This document shows positions 17,496-25,413 of a stretch of 64,000 nt of DNA, piece by piece. The translations under genes and the position numbers were made by a program. This DNA is from JAJDAH01 sp964487605 (GTDB taxonomy: Bacteria; Myxococcota_A; Polyangia; Polyangiales; Polyangiaceae), in assembly GCA_964487605.1 (NCBI GenBank), contig CAZARU010000022.1, positions 1-64,000 on the forward strand, given 5' to 3'. The number at the start of each line of letters is the position of its first letter. Position 1 is the first letter of the stretch. The notes under the pieces are model-generated. The model made no database searches, had not been told where the DNA came from, and saw only the letters and a program-made list of their open reading frames with translations.

Positions 17496-18935
17496 TCACG
17501 CTTTCGGTGCGGCACGTCGATTCTCGGCGAGGAGGCGCAAGATCTCGGCGTGTCGCGTCCGGTCGAGGCGGTACTGCCAGAGCAGCGGTACCGACGCGAA
17601 CATGAAGAGCACCAGGCCCGGTCCGTAGACGACGGCCAGCGCCCGCGTGGCGGACTCGGGAACGTCCGCCACGGACGCACGGGCGGGAAACGCGATGAGG
17701 TCCAGGGCGACCCCGGCGATCAGATGCCCGAGCCCCGACGCCGACTTCCCGGCGAACGACAGGGCACCGAAGAAGATCCCCTCCTGGCGCTTTCCCGAGC
17801 CGAGCTCGTGCTCGTCGGCCACGTCCGCCATCATGGACCCGGCGGACACGAAGCCCGCGGCCCCGCCGAACGCGGCGAGGCCGGACAGGAGCATGAGCAG
17901 GCCCACGTAGCCCGGGGCGCCCTTCTCCGGCCAGAAGCCGAGCAGCGCGGCGGCGACCGGCGCGAGGTTCAGCAGGCTGAACCAGACGATGCCGATGACC
18001 AGGGTCGGCTTCTTGTCGAGGCGGCGCGACATCAGCGTCCAGAAAGGCACCCCGAGGGCGAACGAGAGGATGAGCGCGGCGAGCACCGGGGCCGGCTTCA
18101 CGTCCCAGAAGTACGTCAGCATGTGGAGCAGCAGGGCCTGCTGGACGCCGCGAGAGACGAAGAAGACGACGATGCCGAGGAACAGGAACCGAAACGACCG
18201 GTTCTGCAGGGCCGCGACGACCTCGCCCTTGAGGCGCGCGGCGGAGAAAGGCTCGCGATGCTCCGGCGGGCCCGGGAGGTGCGGGATGCGCGAGTGCGTC
18301 CCGAGCCCCGAGAGGAGGATCACCACGAACATCGCCACGCCGTACGCCAGGCCGAAGGGAGGGTACGCGCTGGGGTCGAGCTGTCCGTTCGGGAACTCCT
18401 CCGTGGAGCGGAAGAACACGCGAAACGACAGGACGTACACCGACACGAAGCCGAGGACCGAGAAGATGATCCGGTAGCCGACGACGCCGGTGCGCTCCTG
18501 GTAGTCGTCCGTCAGCTCGGCTCCGAGGGCGAGGTGAGGGACGTGGTAGAGCGTCATCGCCGCACGCACGGTGACGGCGCCGCAAAGGAGCCAGGCGAAC
18601 AGGCCCGCCTGCCCGAGCCCAGCCGGCGGCATGAACAGCGCCGCGAAGCTCACGCCGAGCGGCACGGCCGACGCGTACATGAACGGGTGGCGCCGACCCC
18701 AGCGGTGCTTCAGGTTGTCGGACCACGACCCGGCGAGCGGATCGGTGATCGCATCGAACACGAGCGCGACGGCGAGCGCGATTCCCGCGAGCGACGCTCC
18801 CAGCCCGAGCACCTGCGTGAAGTAGAAGAGCAGCAGGAGCTCGAAGGAGCTGTTCTTGATCCCCTCCGCGGCCTGACCGAGCCCGTAGGCCATCTTGGTC
18901 CGGGCGGCCAGCTTCACCGGCGCCGTTGCTAGCAC
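17496..18935 (-). CDS. GPH/MelB-type MFS cation symporter
   Basis: A 479-residue inner-membrane transporter with about twelve hydrophobic helices. The N-terminal signature (YGLGQAAEGIKNSSFE..LLFYFTQVLGL) and FDAITDPLAGSWSD are typical of the glycoside-pentoside-hexuronide (MelB-like) branch, which moves sugars or other small organics with H+ or Na+. Substrate residues cannot be assigned. The annotated start is GTG 18935. A TAGCAA hexamer 8 nt before an in-frame GTG six codons later, and ATG at codon 15, are alternatives. First gene of a unit with a hydrolase and an acyl-CoA synthetase, which hints at a non-sugar substrate. Confidence 0.9.
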   Translation of the reverse strand: MLATAPVKLAARTKMAYGLGQAAEGIKNSSFELLLLFYFTQVLGLGASLAGIALAVALVFDAITDPLAGSWSDNLKHRWGRRHPFMYASAVPLGVSFAALFMPPAGLGQAGLFAWLLCGAVTVRAAMTLYHVPHLALGAELTDDYQERTGVVGYRIIFSVLGFVSVYVLSFRVFFRSTEEFPNGQLDPSAYPPFGLAYGVAMFVVILLSGLGTHSRIPHLPGPPEHREPFSAARLKGEVVAALQNRSFRFLFLGIVVFFVSRGVQQALLLHMLTYFWDVKPAPVLAALILSFALGVPFWTLMSRRLDKKPTLVIGIVWFSLLNLAPVAAALLGFWPEKGAPGYVGLLMLLSGLAAFGGAAGFVSAGSMMADVADEHELGSGKRQEGIFFGALSFAGKSASGLGHLIAGVALDLIAFPARASVADVPESATRALAVVYGPGLVLFMFASVPLLWQYRLDRTRHAEILRLLAENRRAAPKA

Positions 18936-19015
18936 GGATCAGCTTCGGGAAATCGCCCGCCGTTCGCGCGCCTCGGAGCGGCGTGGAAGGGGGTGCCTGG
19001 CCGTCGCCGTCAGAG

Positions 19016-19021
19016 TAGACT
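19016..19021 (+). promoter_or_regulatory. TAGACT -10-like element
   Basis: TAGACT fits TAnnnT and lies 10 nt before the GTG start at 19032. No Shine-Dalgarno is present. It matches the pattern at ftsH and other genes here and suggests a leaderless or near-leaderless mRNA. Confidence 0.4.
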
Positions 19022-19031
19022 GCCGGGCGTC

Positions 19032-20258
19032 GTGGTCGCCCGCGCAGCAGTAGCCGCCGCCGTCGCGCAGCTGGTCGTCATGGGCCTCGGCTGCAGCGTC
19101 TACAACGAGAGCCTGCTGCTCGACGGAGCCGGCGGCGCGAGCGGCGCAGGTGGCGCGGCCCCCGTGGAGTGCGGCGGCGGGGACTGCTGGTGGTCCACGG
19201 AGCGCGCGGACTCTTGCCGCAGCGCCGGCATTCCCGGGCCGGCGTCGCGACCCGACCCCGCGGGCATCGACCCGACGGAGCTGCCCCCCATCTACCTGGG
19301 ACTCGAGAAGCTGCGCCTCGGCACGACCCTGCCCGACGGCACGGCCGACGACCTCGCCTGGCAGGGCTTCGGGTTCGACCTCGACGGGCTCTGCACCAAC
19401 TCCTCGACGTGCCCCGGCGCCACCGAGGTGGGGTGCACGTCGCCGTCCCCCCAGATCCCCTTCGACGGACTCAACTGCCGGGACAACACGTTCGCCCGGC
19501 TTCAGCCCATCGCCGCGATGGTCCCGCAGATTGGGCAGACGTTCGGCCTCGGCGAAGACGCGTTCAACTGCGCGATCTGGAACGGCGCTTACAACATCAT
19601 CGCCAAGGTGAGCGGCTACAACGGGACGCAGAACGACGACAGCATCCGCATCGACTTCTACGCGTCCACCGGCCTCGAGAGCAGCCCGGGGTGGATGTGC
19701 CCGCTCGAGGACTTCGCGAACACGTATCCCAGGTGGCGGGTCTCGTCGCGCTGGCGCGTCGCCGACGACGACTTTGCGGCGCCCGACGACGGGTCCGGCC
19801 AGGTGCCGCCCTCGCGCTTCGCGGATCCCGCGGCGTTCGTGAAGGACGGGTACTTCGTGGCGCGCCTCCCGAACGGCGCGCCGCTGCGACTCCCCGGCGA
19901 CAACTTCATCTACCCCGGCTTCAATCTGAAGCTCCAGGGCGGCATCTGGACCGGGCGGATCACCAAGGCGCAGGACGGGACGTTCCGCGTCGAGGACGGG
20001 CTGTCGGCCGGGCGCGTGACCAAGACCGACCTCATCAACGCGTTTCGCGAGATCGGGTTCTGCGAGGACCAGGGCGTGTTCTGGACCACGCTGAACGGCT
20101 ACGTGAACGAGAACGCGGACGTCATGGCCGACGGGAGCATCAACCCTTCGGCCGAGTGTGACGCGATGAGCGTGGGCATCGGCTTCGTCGCCGCGGAGCT
20201 CTCTCCGGGCAGTCCCGCCACGCCCAAGCCGCCACCTGGTTGCGCCCCCATGAACTGA
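19032..20258 (+). CDS. Hypothetical secreted lipoprotein, Cys-rich
   Basis: A 408-residue lipoprotein of unknown function. A hydrophobic signal (AAVAAAVAQLVVMGLGC) ends at lipidated Cys20, followed by a Gly/Ala linker. The body has paired cysteines (ECGGGDC, CTNSSTC, CTSPSP..NC) and mixed alpha/beta segments with Trp- and Gly-rich motifs (WQGFGFDLDGLC; NAYNIIAKVSGYNGT-like). No repeats or catalytic motif is recognised. GTG 19032 is preferred over GTG 18993 because it starts just before the signal helix and has TAGACT 10 nt upstream. Its isolated position gives no hint of a role. Confidence 0.75.
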   Translation: MVARAAVAAAVAQLVVMGLGCSVYNESLLLDGAGGASGAGGAAPVECGGGDCWWSTERADSCRSAGIPGPASRPDPAGIDPTELPPIYLGLEKLRLGTTLPDGTADDLAWQGFGFDLDGLCTNSSTCPGATEVGCTSPSPQIPFDGLNCRDNTFARLQPIAAMVPQIGQTFGLGEDAFNCAIWNGAYNIIAKVSGYNGTQNDDSIRIDFYASTGLESSPGWMCPLEDFANTYPRWRVSSRWRVADDDFAAPDDGSGQVPPSRFADPAAFVKDGYFVARLPNGAPLRLPGDNFIYPGFNLKLQGGIWTGRITKAQDGTFRVEDGLSAGRVTKTDLINAFREIGFCEDQGVFWTTLNGYVNENADVMADGSINPSAECDAMSVGIGFVAAELSPGSPATPKPPPGCAPMN

Positions 20259-20306
20259 CGCGGGCTGCGGGTTGACCTCGTCCGCCGCGGTCGTTAAGCA
20301 CGCCCC

Positions 20307-20726
20307 ATGGCGAAGGGGTACTGGCTCGTCAAGACCGAGCCCGCGACGTTTTCCTGGGCGCGGTTCCAGAAGGACCGCAGGGCCACCTGGGACGGCGTCC
20401 GAAACTACCAGGCGCGCAACGCCCTCCGGGGCATGAAAAGGGGCGATCTCGCGCTGTTCTACCACTCGGTCGAAGGCAAGGAGATCGTCGGCGTCGCGAG
20501 GGTCACGCGCACCGCCTACGCCGATCCGACGGCGCGCGAGGGCGACTGGTCTGCGGTCGATCTGGTGCCCGTCGCTCCCCTGACGGCGCCGGTGTCGCTC
20601 GCGGCACTGCGCGCGGACCCCGCGTTCGACGGCCTGTTGCTCTTGACCCGACCCCGCCTGTCCGTGATGCCGATCTCGCCCGCCCACTTCTCCAGGATCC
20701 TGAAGCTCGCGAAGACCACGCTCTGA
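20307..20726 (+). CDS. EVE domain protein
   Basis: A 139-residue single-domain EVE protein (PUA-like fold). The hallmark opening YWLVKTEP.TFSW..F and the WDGVRNYQARN segment are intact. EVE domains bind modified bases in DNA or RNA, for example methylcytosine, and stand-alone bacterial forms are thought to act in RNA modification, DNA defence or ubiquinone-linked clusters; the ligand here is unknown. The stop codon overlaps the next start as TGATG, so it is translationally coupled to an MscS channel, an unusual partner that gives no clear functional story. Confidence 0.92.
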   Translation: MAKGYWLVKTEPATFSWARFQKDRRATWDGVRNYQARNALRGMKRGDLALFYHSVEGKEIVGVARVTRTAYADPTAREGDWSAVDLVPVAPLTAPVSLAALRADPAFDGLLLLTRPRLSVMPISPAHFSRILKLAKTTL

Positions 20727-22111
20727 TGCCGTCGAAGAGTCGCTTCGAGCTCGCACTCGCCGCCCTCGCGCTCGTCCTGGGCTCGGTCTGCCCACGTTCC
20801 GCCCGGGCGGACGCCTCGCTGCGCGCCGCCGACGATGCCTACTCCGAGATCTGGGGTCCACCCCTCGTGGACGAGCGGCTCGTGTCGCGCCTGCCCGCGT
20901 CGCTGCGAGGCGAGGTCTTCGGAGTGGCGCTCTGGCAGTACCTGTCGGTGATCGCGCTGTTCGTCGTGGGGCTCCTGCTCCGCAAGACCATCGCCTTCCT
21001 CCTCCTGCATCGCCTGCGAGGTCTCGCGGAGAGGACCGGCAAGGTCTGGGCGACCAAGCTCGTCGATGTCTTCGCGTCCCCCGGCGCGACGCTCGTGATG
21101 GCGGGGGTCGTCTGGGTGCTGTACCCGCAGCTCGGGCTCCCCGCCCAGTTCGCCCTCGCCCTGCAGGTGGCCGTGCGCCTTCTGGTCGTGCTGTCCGTAG
21201 TGTGGGCGGCGTACCGGCTGGTGGACGTCGTCGCGGCCCGCATGGCGGACGAGGCGGAAAAGACCGAGTCGCGCCTGGACGATCAGCTCGTGCCGCTCCT
21301 TCGCCGGGCGCTGAAGGTCGCCACGGTGATCGTCGGGGCCCTCTTCGCTCTGCAGAACCTCGACGTGAACGTCACCTCCCTGCTCGCGGGCCTCGGCATC
21401 GGCGGGCTGGCCTTCGCCCTCGCGGCGAAGGACACGATCGCCAACTTCTTCGGCAGCGTGATGATCTTCGTCGACCGGCCGTTCCAGATTGGCGACTGGA
21501 TAGTCGCAGCGGGGTGCGAAGGTGTCGTCGTCGAGGTCGGCTTCCGTTCGACGCGCGTCCGCACCTTCTACGACTCGATCCTCACCGTTCCCAACGCCCG
21601 CCTCATGGACGCCGTGGTGGACAACTACGGTGCGCGCCGCTACCGGCGCTGCAAGGCCACGCTGTCACTTTGCTACGACACGTCCAGCGAGCAGATGCAG
21701 GCGTTCGTCGAGGGCGTGCGCTCGATCATCCAGGCGAATCCTCACACCCGGAAGGACGCGTACGAGGTCCACATGTCGGGTTTCGGGGAGAGTGGTCTGG
21801 AGGTGCTGCTGTACTACTTCTTCGACGTGAAGACGTGGACGGAGGAGCTCCGGGAGCGGCACAACGTCTACCTCGAGACCCTCCGCCTCGCCGAGCTGCT
21901 CGGCATACGCTTCGCCTTCCCGACGCGCACGGTCCACATTGCCTCGCAAGATGCGGTGCGCCCCCAGCGACCCACGCCCGACGAGCTGACCAGGATCGTC
22001 GAGTCGTTCGGACCGGGTGGGGCCCAGGCGCGCCCTTCGGGTCCGGAGCTCACCCACGGCTTCTGGCCCACCGGCGTCACCGCGAAGGGCAGCGCGTCCG
22101 CCGACGGTTGA
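20726..22111 (+). CDS. MscS-family mechanosensitive channel
   Basis: A 461-residue protein with an N-terminal signal (LALAALALVLGSVCPRSARA), an extracytoplasmic segment, four hydrophobic helices between about 70 and 225, and the MscS core. The pore-lining and adjacent motifs are clear: LLAGLGIGGLAFALAAKDTIANFFGS and FVDRPFQIGDWI, then the beta domain (VVVEVGFRSTRVRTFYDSILTVPNARL) and the C-terminal cage. It releases solutes on membrane tension during osmotic downshock. ATG 20726 shares one base with the EVE gene stop. The Gly/Pro-rich C-terminal tail is species-specific. Confidence 0.93.
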   Translation: MPSKSRFELALAALALVLGSVCPRSARADASLRAADDAYSEIWGPPLVDERLVSRLPASLRGEVFGVALWQYLSVIALFVVGLLLRKTIAFLLLHRLRGLAERTGKVWATKLVDVFASPGATLVMAGVVWVLYPQLGLPAQFALALQVAVRLLVVLSVVWAAYRLVDVVAARMADEAEKTESRLDDQLVPLLRRALKVATVIVGALFALQNLDVNVTSLLAGLGIGGLAFALAAKDTIANFFGSVMIFVDRPFQIGDWIVAAGCEGVVVEVGFRSTRVRTFYDSILTVPNARLMDAVVDNYGARRYRRCKATLSLCYDTSSEQMQAFVEGVRSIIQANPHTRKDAYEVHMSGFGESGLEVLLYYFFDVKTWTEELRERHNVYLETLRLAELLGIRFAFPTRTVHIASQDAVRPQRPTPDELTRIVESFGPGGAQARPSGPELTHGFWPTGVTAKGSASADG

Positions 22112-22135
22112 GCCGGTCGGTCGTCGCGGACGCCG

Positions 22136-22372
22136 TCAAGCGTCGGGCGCGGCCTCTTGCTCCCGCCGCTTCGCCGGTGCGCCGACCTTGTCGTCGGAGT
22201 CCTGCATGTCGACCAGCGTCGTGAGCGCTTCGACCTCGCGCTTCAGCTTGATCTCCCGCTGCCGCAGGTTCTTCAGCTCCGACTCCACGCGGCGCTGTTC
22301 CGCCTCGACGGTGCGAAGCTGCTCCTTGAGCGCGTCCCGTTCGGACTTGAGCACGGCCAGATCGATCGCCAC
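22136..22372 (-). CDS. Small coiled-coil protein
   Basis: A 78-residue protein, almost entirely one charged heptad coiled coil (residues 5-55, rich in Glu, Lys, Arg and Leu) with a disordered Ala/Glu tail. The start codon is GTG at 22372. No function can be assigned; proteins of this kind often act as scaffolds or SlyX/ZapB-like assembly factors. It lies 69 bp downstream of the FHA-GGDEF stop on the same strand and could be the last gene of that signalling unit. Confidence 0.65.
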   Translation of the reverse strand: MAIDLAVLKSERDALKEQLRTVEAEQRRVESELKNLRQREIKLKREVEALTTLVDMQDSDDKVGAPAKRREQEAAPDA

Positions 22373-22441
22373 GGCATTCCTCCGAAGCCCCGGATGGGAC
22401 CGGGAACCGTGCCAGCGGTCAAGTCCCGCGTGCCGGGAGCG

Positions 22442-23530
22442 TCAATCGCACCCGACCACGCGATTTCGGCCGGTGCGCTTCGCGACGTACAGCCGGCGAT
22501 CGGCGGCCGCGACGAGCTCCTTGCCGCTCCCACGCTCGGTACAGGAGAGGGAGGCCGTGCCCGCGCTCACGGTGACGGGGATGAGGGACGCGTCGAACAC
22601 CGGCGGCGACGCGGAGACCGCGGTCCGTACACGCTCGCCCACGCGGCGTGAGCCCGGCAGGTCGATACCCCGCAGGATCACCGCGAACTCCTCGCCACCG
22701 TACCGTGCAAACACGTCCTCGGTCCTGAGCCGAGGGGTCACGGTACCGGCGACGTGGCGCAGCACCGAATCACCCGCCTGATGGCCGTACGTGTCGTTGA
22801 CCCGCTTGAAGTAGTCGATGTCGAACAGCACGAGGGAAAGCTCGGTGGCATGGCGCTTCGCGAACGCCACTTCGGCCGACAGGCGCTCGTCGAAGTGGAG
22901 ACGGTTGTAAGCGCCGGTGAGCGCGTCCCGAACGCTGGACTCGTACAGCTGGCGGAGCAGGCTCTCTTGCCGCACGTCGGCGACGTTGAAGCGAAAGCTG
23001 ACGCGCGGACCGAAGTGGATCACGTCGCCGTCGCTCAGCGGGTGAACGCCGACACGCTTGCTCTGGACGTACGTGCCGTTGCTCGAGCCGAGGTCCTCGA
23101 TGAAGAACTCGCTGCCCTCGACGAAGAGCCTCGCGTGGGAGCGCGAGATGCCGTCGTCGTCCAGACGGAGGGCCGCGTCCTTTCCGCGGCCGATGGTGAC
23201 CTGATCGGCGACGCGCAAGACCTGCCCGGCGTGAGGGCCGTCCATCCGCACGAGCAGGCCTCGGTCGCGAGCAGCCAGCTCCGAGGGCGGTCCACCTATC
23301 TCGGTCATCCGGGCCACGCTCGTGATGTCCTCGGCTTCGTCGTAGTCGCTCAAGGAGACCAGAGGAGCGCGCGAGGACGGCGGCGGAAGGTCCGGGAGCG
23401 GCTCTCGCACGGCCCGCATCTCCGGACGGGTGATGGCGCTGGCGGACACTCGGGGCGGCGTGCCGGGAGCGCCCTCCCGCACCGCGGGGGACGTGACGGC
23501 AGCGGGCATCCACGCCGCGCGTGGTGTCAC
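22442..23530 (-). CDS. FHA-GGDEF diguanylate cyclase
   Basis: A 362-residue cytoplasmic protein joining a phosphothreonine-binding FHA domain (about 93-180: GR 114-115, SRSH 129-132, SSNGTYV 149-155) to a GGDEF domain (about 195-355). The active motif is GGEEF 278-282 and the I-site RTED is at 269-272, so c-di-GMP synthesis with product inhibition is expected. Residues 1-90 are Pro/Ala-rich and unstructured. The FHA part suggests control by a Ser/Thr kinase, a large family in myxobacteria. GTG 23530 overlaps the REC-EAL stop as GTGA, giving coupled translation of enzymes that make and probably break c-di-GMP. Confidence 0.9.
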   Translation of the reverse strand: MTPRAAWMPAAVTSPAVREGAPGTPPRVSASAITRPEMRAVREPLPDLPPPSSRAPLVSLSDYDEAEDITSVARMTEIGGPPSELAARDRGLLVRMDGPHAGQVLRVADQVTIGRGKDAALRLDDDGISRSHARLFVEGSEFFIEDLGSSNGTYVQSKRVGVHPLSDGDVIHFGPRVSFRFNVADVRQESLLRQLYESSVRDALTGAYNRLHFDERLSAEVAFAKRHATELSLVLFDIDYFKRVNDTYGHQAGDSVLRHVAGTVTPRLRTEDVFARYGGEEFAVILRGIDLPGSRRVGERVRTAVSASPPVFDASLIPVTVSAGTASLSCTERGSGKELVAAADRRLYVAKRTGRNRVVGCD

Positions 23531-24813
23531 CACGTCACCACGGGGAACGGCTTCGCGGGCTTCGCGAAGCGATACCCCTGCAGCAGATCGCATCCCAGCT
23601 CGACGACCGCGTCTCGCTCCGCTTCCGTCTCGATGCCCTCGGCGACCACCAGCATCCCCATGTCCTTGCAGAGCTGGGTCATCGACCGCACGAGCTTCTG
23701 CTTGGTGGCGCTCGCGTGGACGTCTCGGATGAGCGTCATGTCCAGCTTGACGATCTCCGGTTCGAGGGTCGCGAAGCTCGTCAGGCCGGCGTAGCCCGCG
23801 CCCAGGTCGTCGATGGCGATGCGGTAGCCGAGCTCTCGGAGCCTGGCGACGATGCCCTTGGTGTCCTTCACCTGGTCGAGGGAGGCTCGCTCGGTGATCT
23901 CGAGGACCACGCGGCGGGCAATCTTCGTCAGCGGAGCGTCCGGCGACAGCAGCATCGGGTCCAGGAGATCGCGCGTGTGGAGGTTCACGAAGAGCACCGC
24001 GTCGCCGGGCGCGGCCGCCATGGGTTCGGTCGCGCGGTCGCGAATCGTGCGGCCCAGGACGTCGAGTCGCTCGAGCCGCTCCGCGGCGTCGAGGACGGCC
24101 CCGGGATGGGGCAGGCTGGGTTCCGCGGAGCGCAGGAGCCCCTCGTAGCCGAAGACCTCCCTGGTCCGAGCGCTCAGGATGGGCTGGTACGCCACCCAGA
24201 GGCTCTGCATCGCGCGGTCGAAGCTCGCCTCGAGGCCGGCGCGGTCCCCAGCTTGGTCCGCGTCGTTGCCGAGCAGCACTGCGGCCTTGCGCTTCATCCG
24301 AGCCATGCGGTTCAGGCACACGGCCTTGTCGACCACTTCCTCGAGGTCGTTGGTGTTCACGGGTTTCGTCAGGTAGTGGAACGCGCCGTACTCGAGCGCC
24401 TGCACGGCGGTGCTGACGGCTGGCTCGCCGGTGACCAGGATGACCGGAACGTCGAGATCGTGTTCGCGGGCTCGCTGCAAGAGCTGCATGCCGCTGATGC
24501 CGGGCATGCTGATGTCGCTGACCACCGTGTCGTAGTCGTTCTCGGCGATCAGCGCGATGGCGGCCTCGCCGCTCGGTGCGGAATCGACCACGTAGTTTCG
24601 ACTCCGCAAGAGGCGGCTGAACGCGCGCAGGAGCGCCGGGTCGTCATCCACGATCAGGATGCGGCCCTTCTCCGCGCTGAGGCTGGCGGCGACCGACGTG
24701 GGCGTGTCGAATCGCACCGATGAAGGAGAGCTGAGTCGCGGCTCGCTGGCGGGGGTCAGGCTGGCGACTGGGAGAACCGCCGGGGACGCGGCGGCTTGAG
24801 CGCGGGCGGACAT
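23527..24813 (-). CDS. Response regulator with EAL phosphodiesterase domain
   Basis: A 428-residue protein. The receiver domain (about 50-165) has the acidic patch VDDD, phosphoacceptor Asp100 in VVSDISMPG and Lys150. The EAL domain (about 190-425) keeps the catalytic set: E224 (as EGL), LEITE (E305), IDDLGAG (D335-D336), K356, E392 and QGYRF. Degradation of c-di-GMP to pGpG is therefore likely, controlled by phosphorylation. The EGL variant is common in active enzymes. ATG 24813 is preferred: sequence further upstream is Arg-rich and not domain-like. It is translationally coupled to the FHA-GGDEF gene. The cognate kinase is not adjacent. Confidence 0.92.
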   Translation of the reverse strand: MSARAQAAASPAVLPVASLTPASEPRLSSPSSVRFDTPTSVAASLSAEKGRILIVDDDPALLRAFSRLLRSRNYVVDSAPSGEAAIALIAENDYDTVVSDISMPGISGMQLLQRAREHDLDVPVILVTGEPAVSTAVQALEYGAFHYLTKPVNTNDLEEVVDKAVCLNRMARMKRKAAVLLGNDADQAGDRAGLEASFDRAMQSLWVAYQPILSARTREVFGYEGLLRSAEPSLPHPGAVLDAAERLERLDVLGRTIRDRATEPMAAAPGDAVLFVNLHTRDLLDPMLLSPDAPLTKIARRVVLEITERASLDQVKDTKGIVARLRELGYRIAIDDLGAGYAGLTSFATLEPEIVKLDMTLIRDVHASATKQKLVRSMTQLCKDMGMLVVAEGIETEAERDAVVELGCDLLQGYRFAKPAKPFPVVTW

Positions 24814-25149
24814 GCCACGGGGAACGGCACTCCCCCGGGAAACTTGAAGCGACGCGCGGCGTGCCCACGGACCGCCGCCGGTGCGGCCCCTCGTGACGAG
24901 CCAACTCCCGCGAGATCGCGACGCTTTTGCGTGCGACGCGCCGGCGTGCATCGCCCGGCCCACGACCAGCCATGGGCCCGCGATCGGAGCCAGAGGGCGC
25001 TCGTGTGCGTGCTCCGCGCACCTGGGGTCCCTCGGTACGCGCCGGAGCAACTCGTTGAGCCGTTTGCGTCGCCCGCTCACCCGCGCTCACCGCACGGCGC
25101 GGAATTCCTTGAGGTTGAGCCCGCCGGCCGAGGCGAAAACAGACGATAA
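24814..25149. other. Intergenic leader of the c-di-GMP unit
   Basis: This 336-bp stretch lies upstream of the REC-EAL gene (minus strand). No convincing coding frame, tRNA or known riboswitch core is visible, and it lacks the conserved pieces of a GEMM (c-di-GMP) riboswitch. It presumably holds the promoter and leader of the REC-EAL/FHA-GGDEF unit. No -35/-10 pair was clear. Confidence 0.4.
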
Positions 25150-25163
25150 ACTTGTCCACAAGT
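25150..25163. promoter_or_regulatory. Palindrome containing a TTGTCCACA DnaA-box-like 9-mer
   Basis: ACTTGT (25150-25155), CC, ACAAGT (25158-25163) form perfect inverted arms. They contain TTGTCCACA (25152-25160), one base from the E. coli DnaA box TTATCCACA and equal to the form favoured in GC-rich bacteria. A second copy faces it at 25359-25351. The symmetry also fits a dimeric repressor. The position, between the REC-EAL unit and the RNA region, suits control of either. Confidence 0.5.
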
Positions 25164-25215
25164 ATCCATAAAGACGGATCTATCAATTGATGAAATCAAT
25201 CATCATACTTCATCG
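25161..25215. other. AT-rich island in GC-rich DNA
   Basis: About 55 bp that are roughly two-thirds A+T, in sharp contrast with the surroundings. It includes the inverted repeat ATTGAT-GAA-ATCAAT (25186-25200) and several ATCA/TCAT steps. It abuts the DnaA-box-like palindrome. It could be a duplex-unwinding element, a promoter or a protein-binding site; I could not pick a convincing -35/-10 pair in either direction. Confidence 0.55.
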
Positions 25216-25350
25216 GTTCTCGTTCCGTCCGCCGGCGCCGGCGCAGCTCGTGCGATGACGGATCCTGCGGAATTTGCGCCCATTGCGGGGAGCGACCGAA
25301 CGGCAGCGTCACCCTCGGAAGCTCTCGAGTCGCCGTTCCTGAGTACAACC

Positions 25351-25359
25351 TGTGGACAA
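25351..25359 (-). promoter_or_regulatory. Second TTGTCCACA 9-mer, opposite orientation
   Basis: TGTGGACAA on the plus strand is TTGTCCACA on the minus strand, identical to the box at 25152-25160 and inverted to it, with 190 bp between them. Unlike the first copy it is not in a full palindrome. Two exact 9-mers so close together are unlikely by chance. Confidence 0.5.
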
Positions 25360-25413
25360 GAAAGTGCTGCTTGAGCGACTTTTTCTCTTGCTTTGAAGGC
25401 GCCGTGAGGCGAG

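Noticed and set aside
24814..25149. c-di-GMP riboswitch before the REC-EAL gene
   Set aside because: Context is attractive, but the conserved GEMM elements were not found.
25150..25359. Chromosomal origin oriC
   Set aside because: Only two box-like sites and no dnaA, dnaN, gyrB, parAB or rpmH nearby. Kept as a regulatory or origin-like observation instead.
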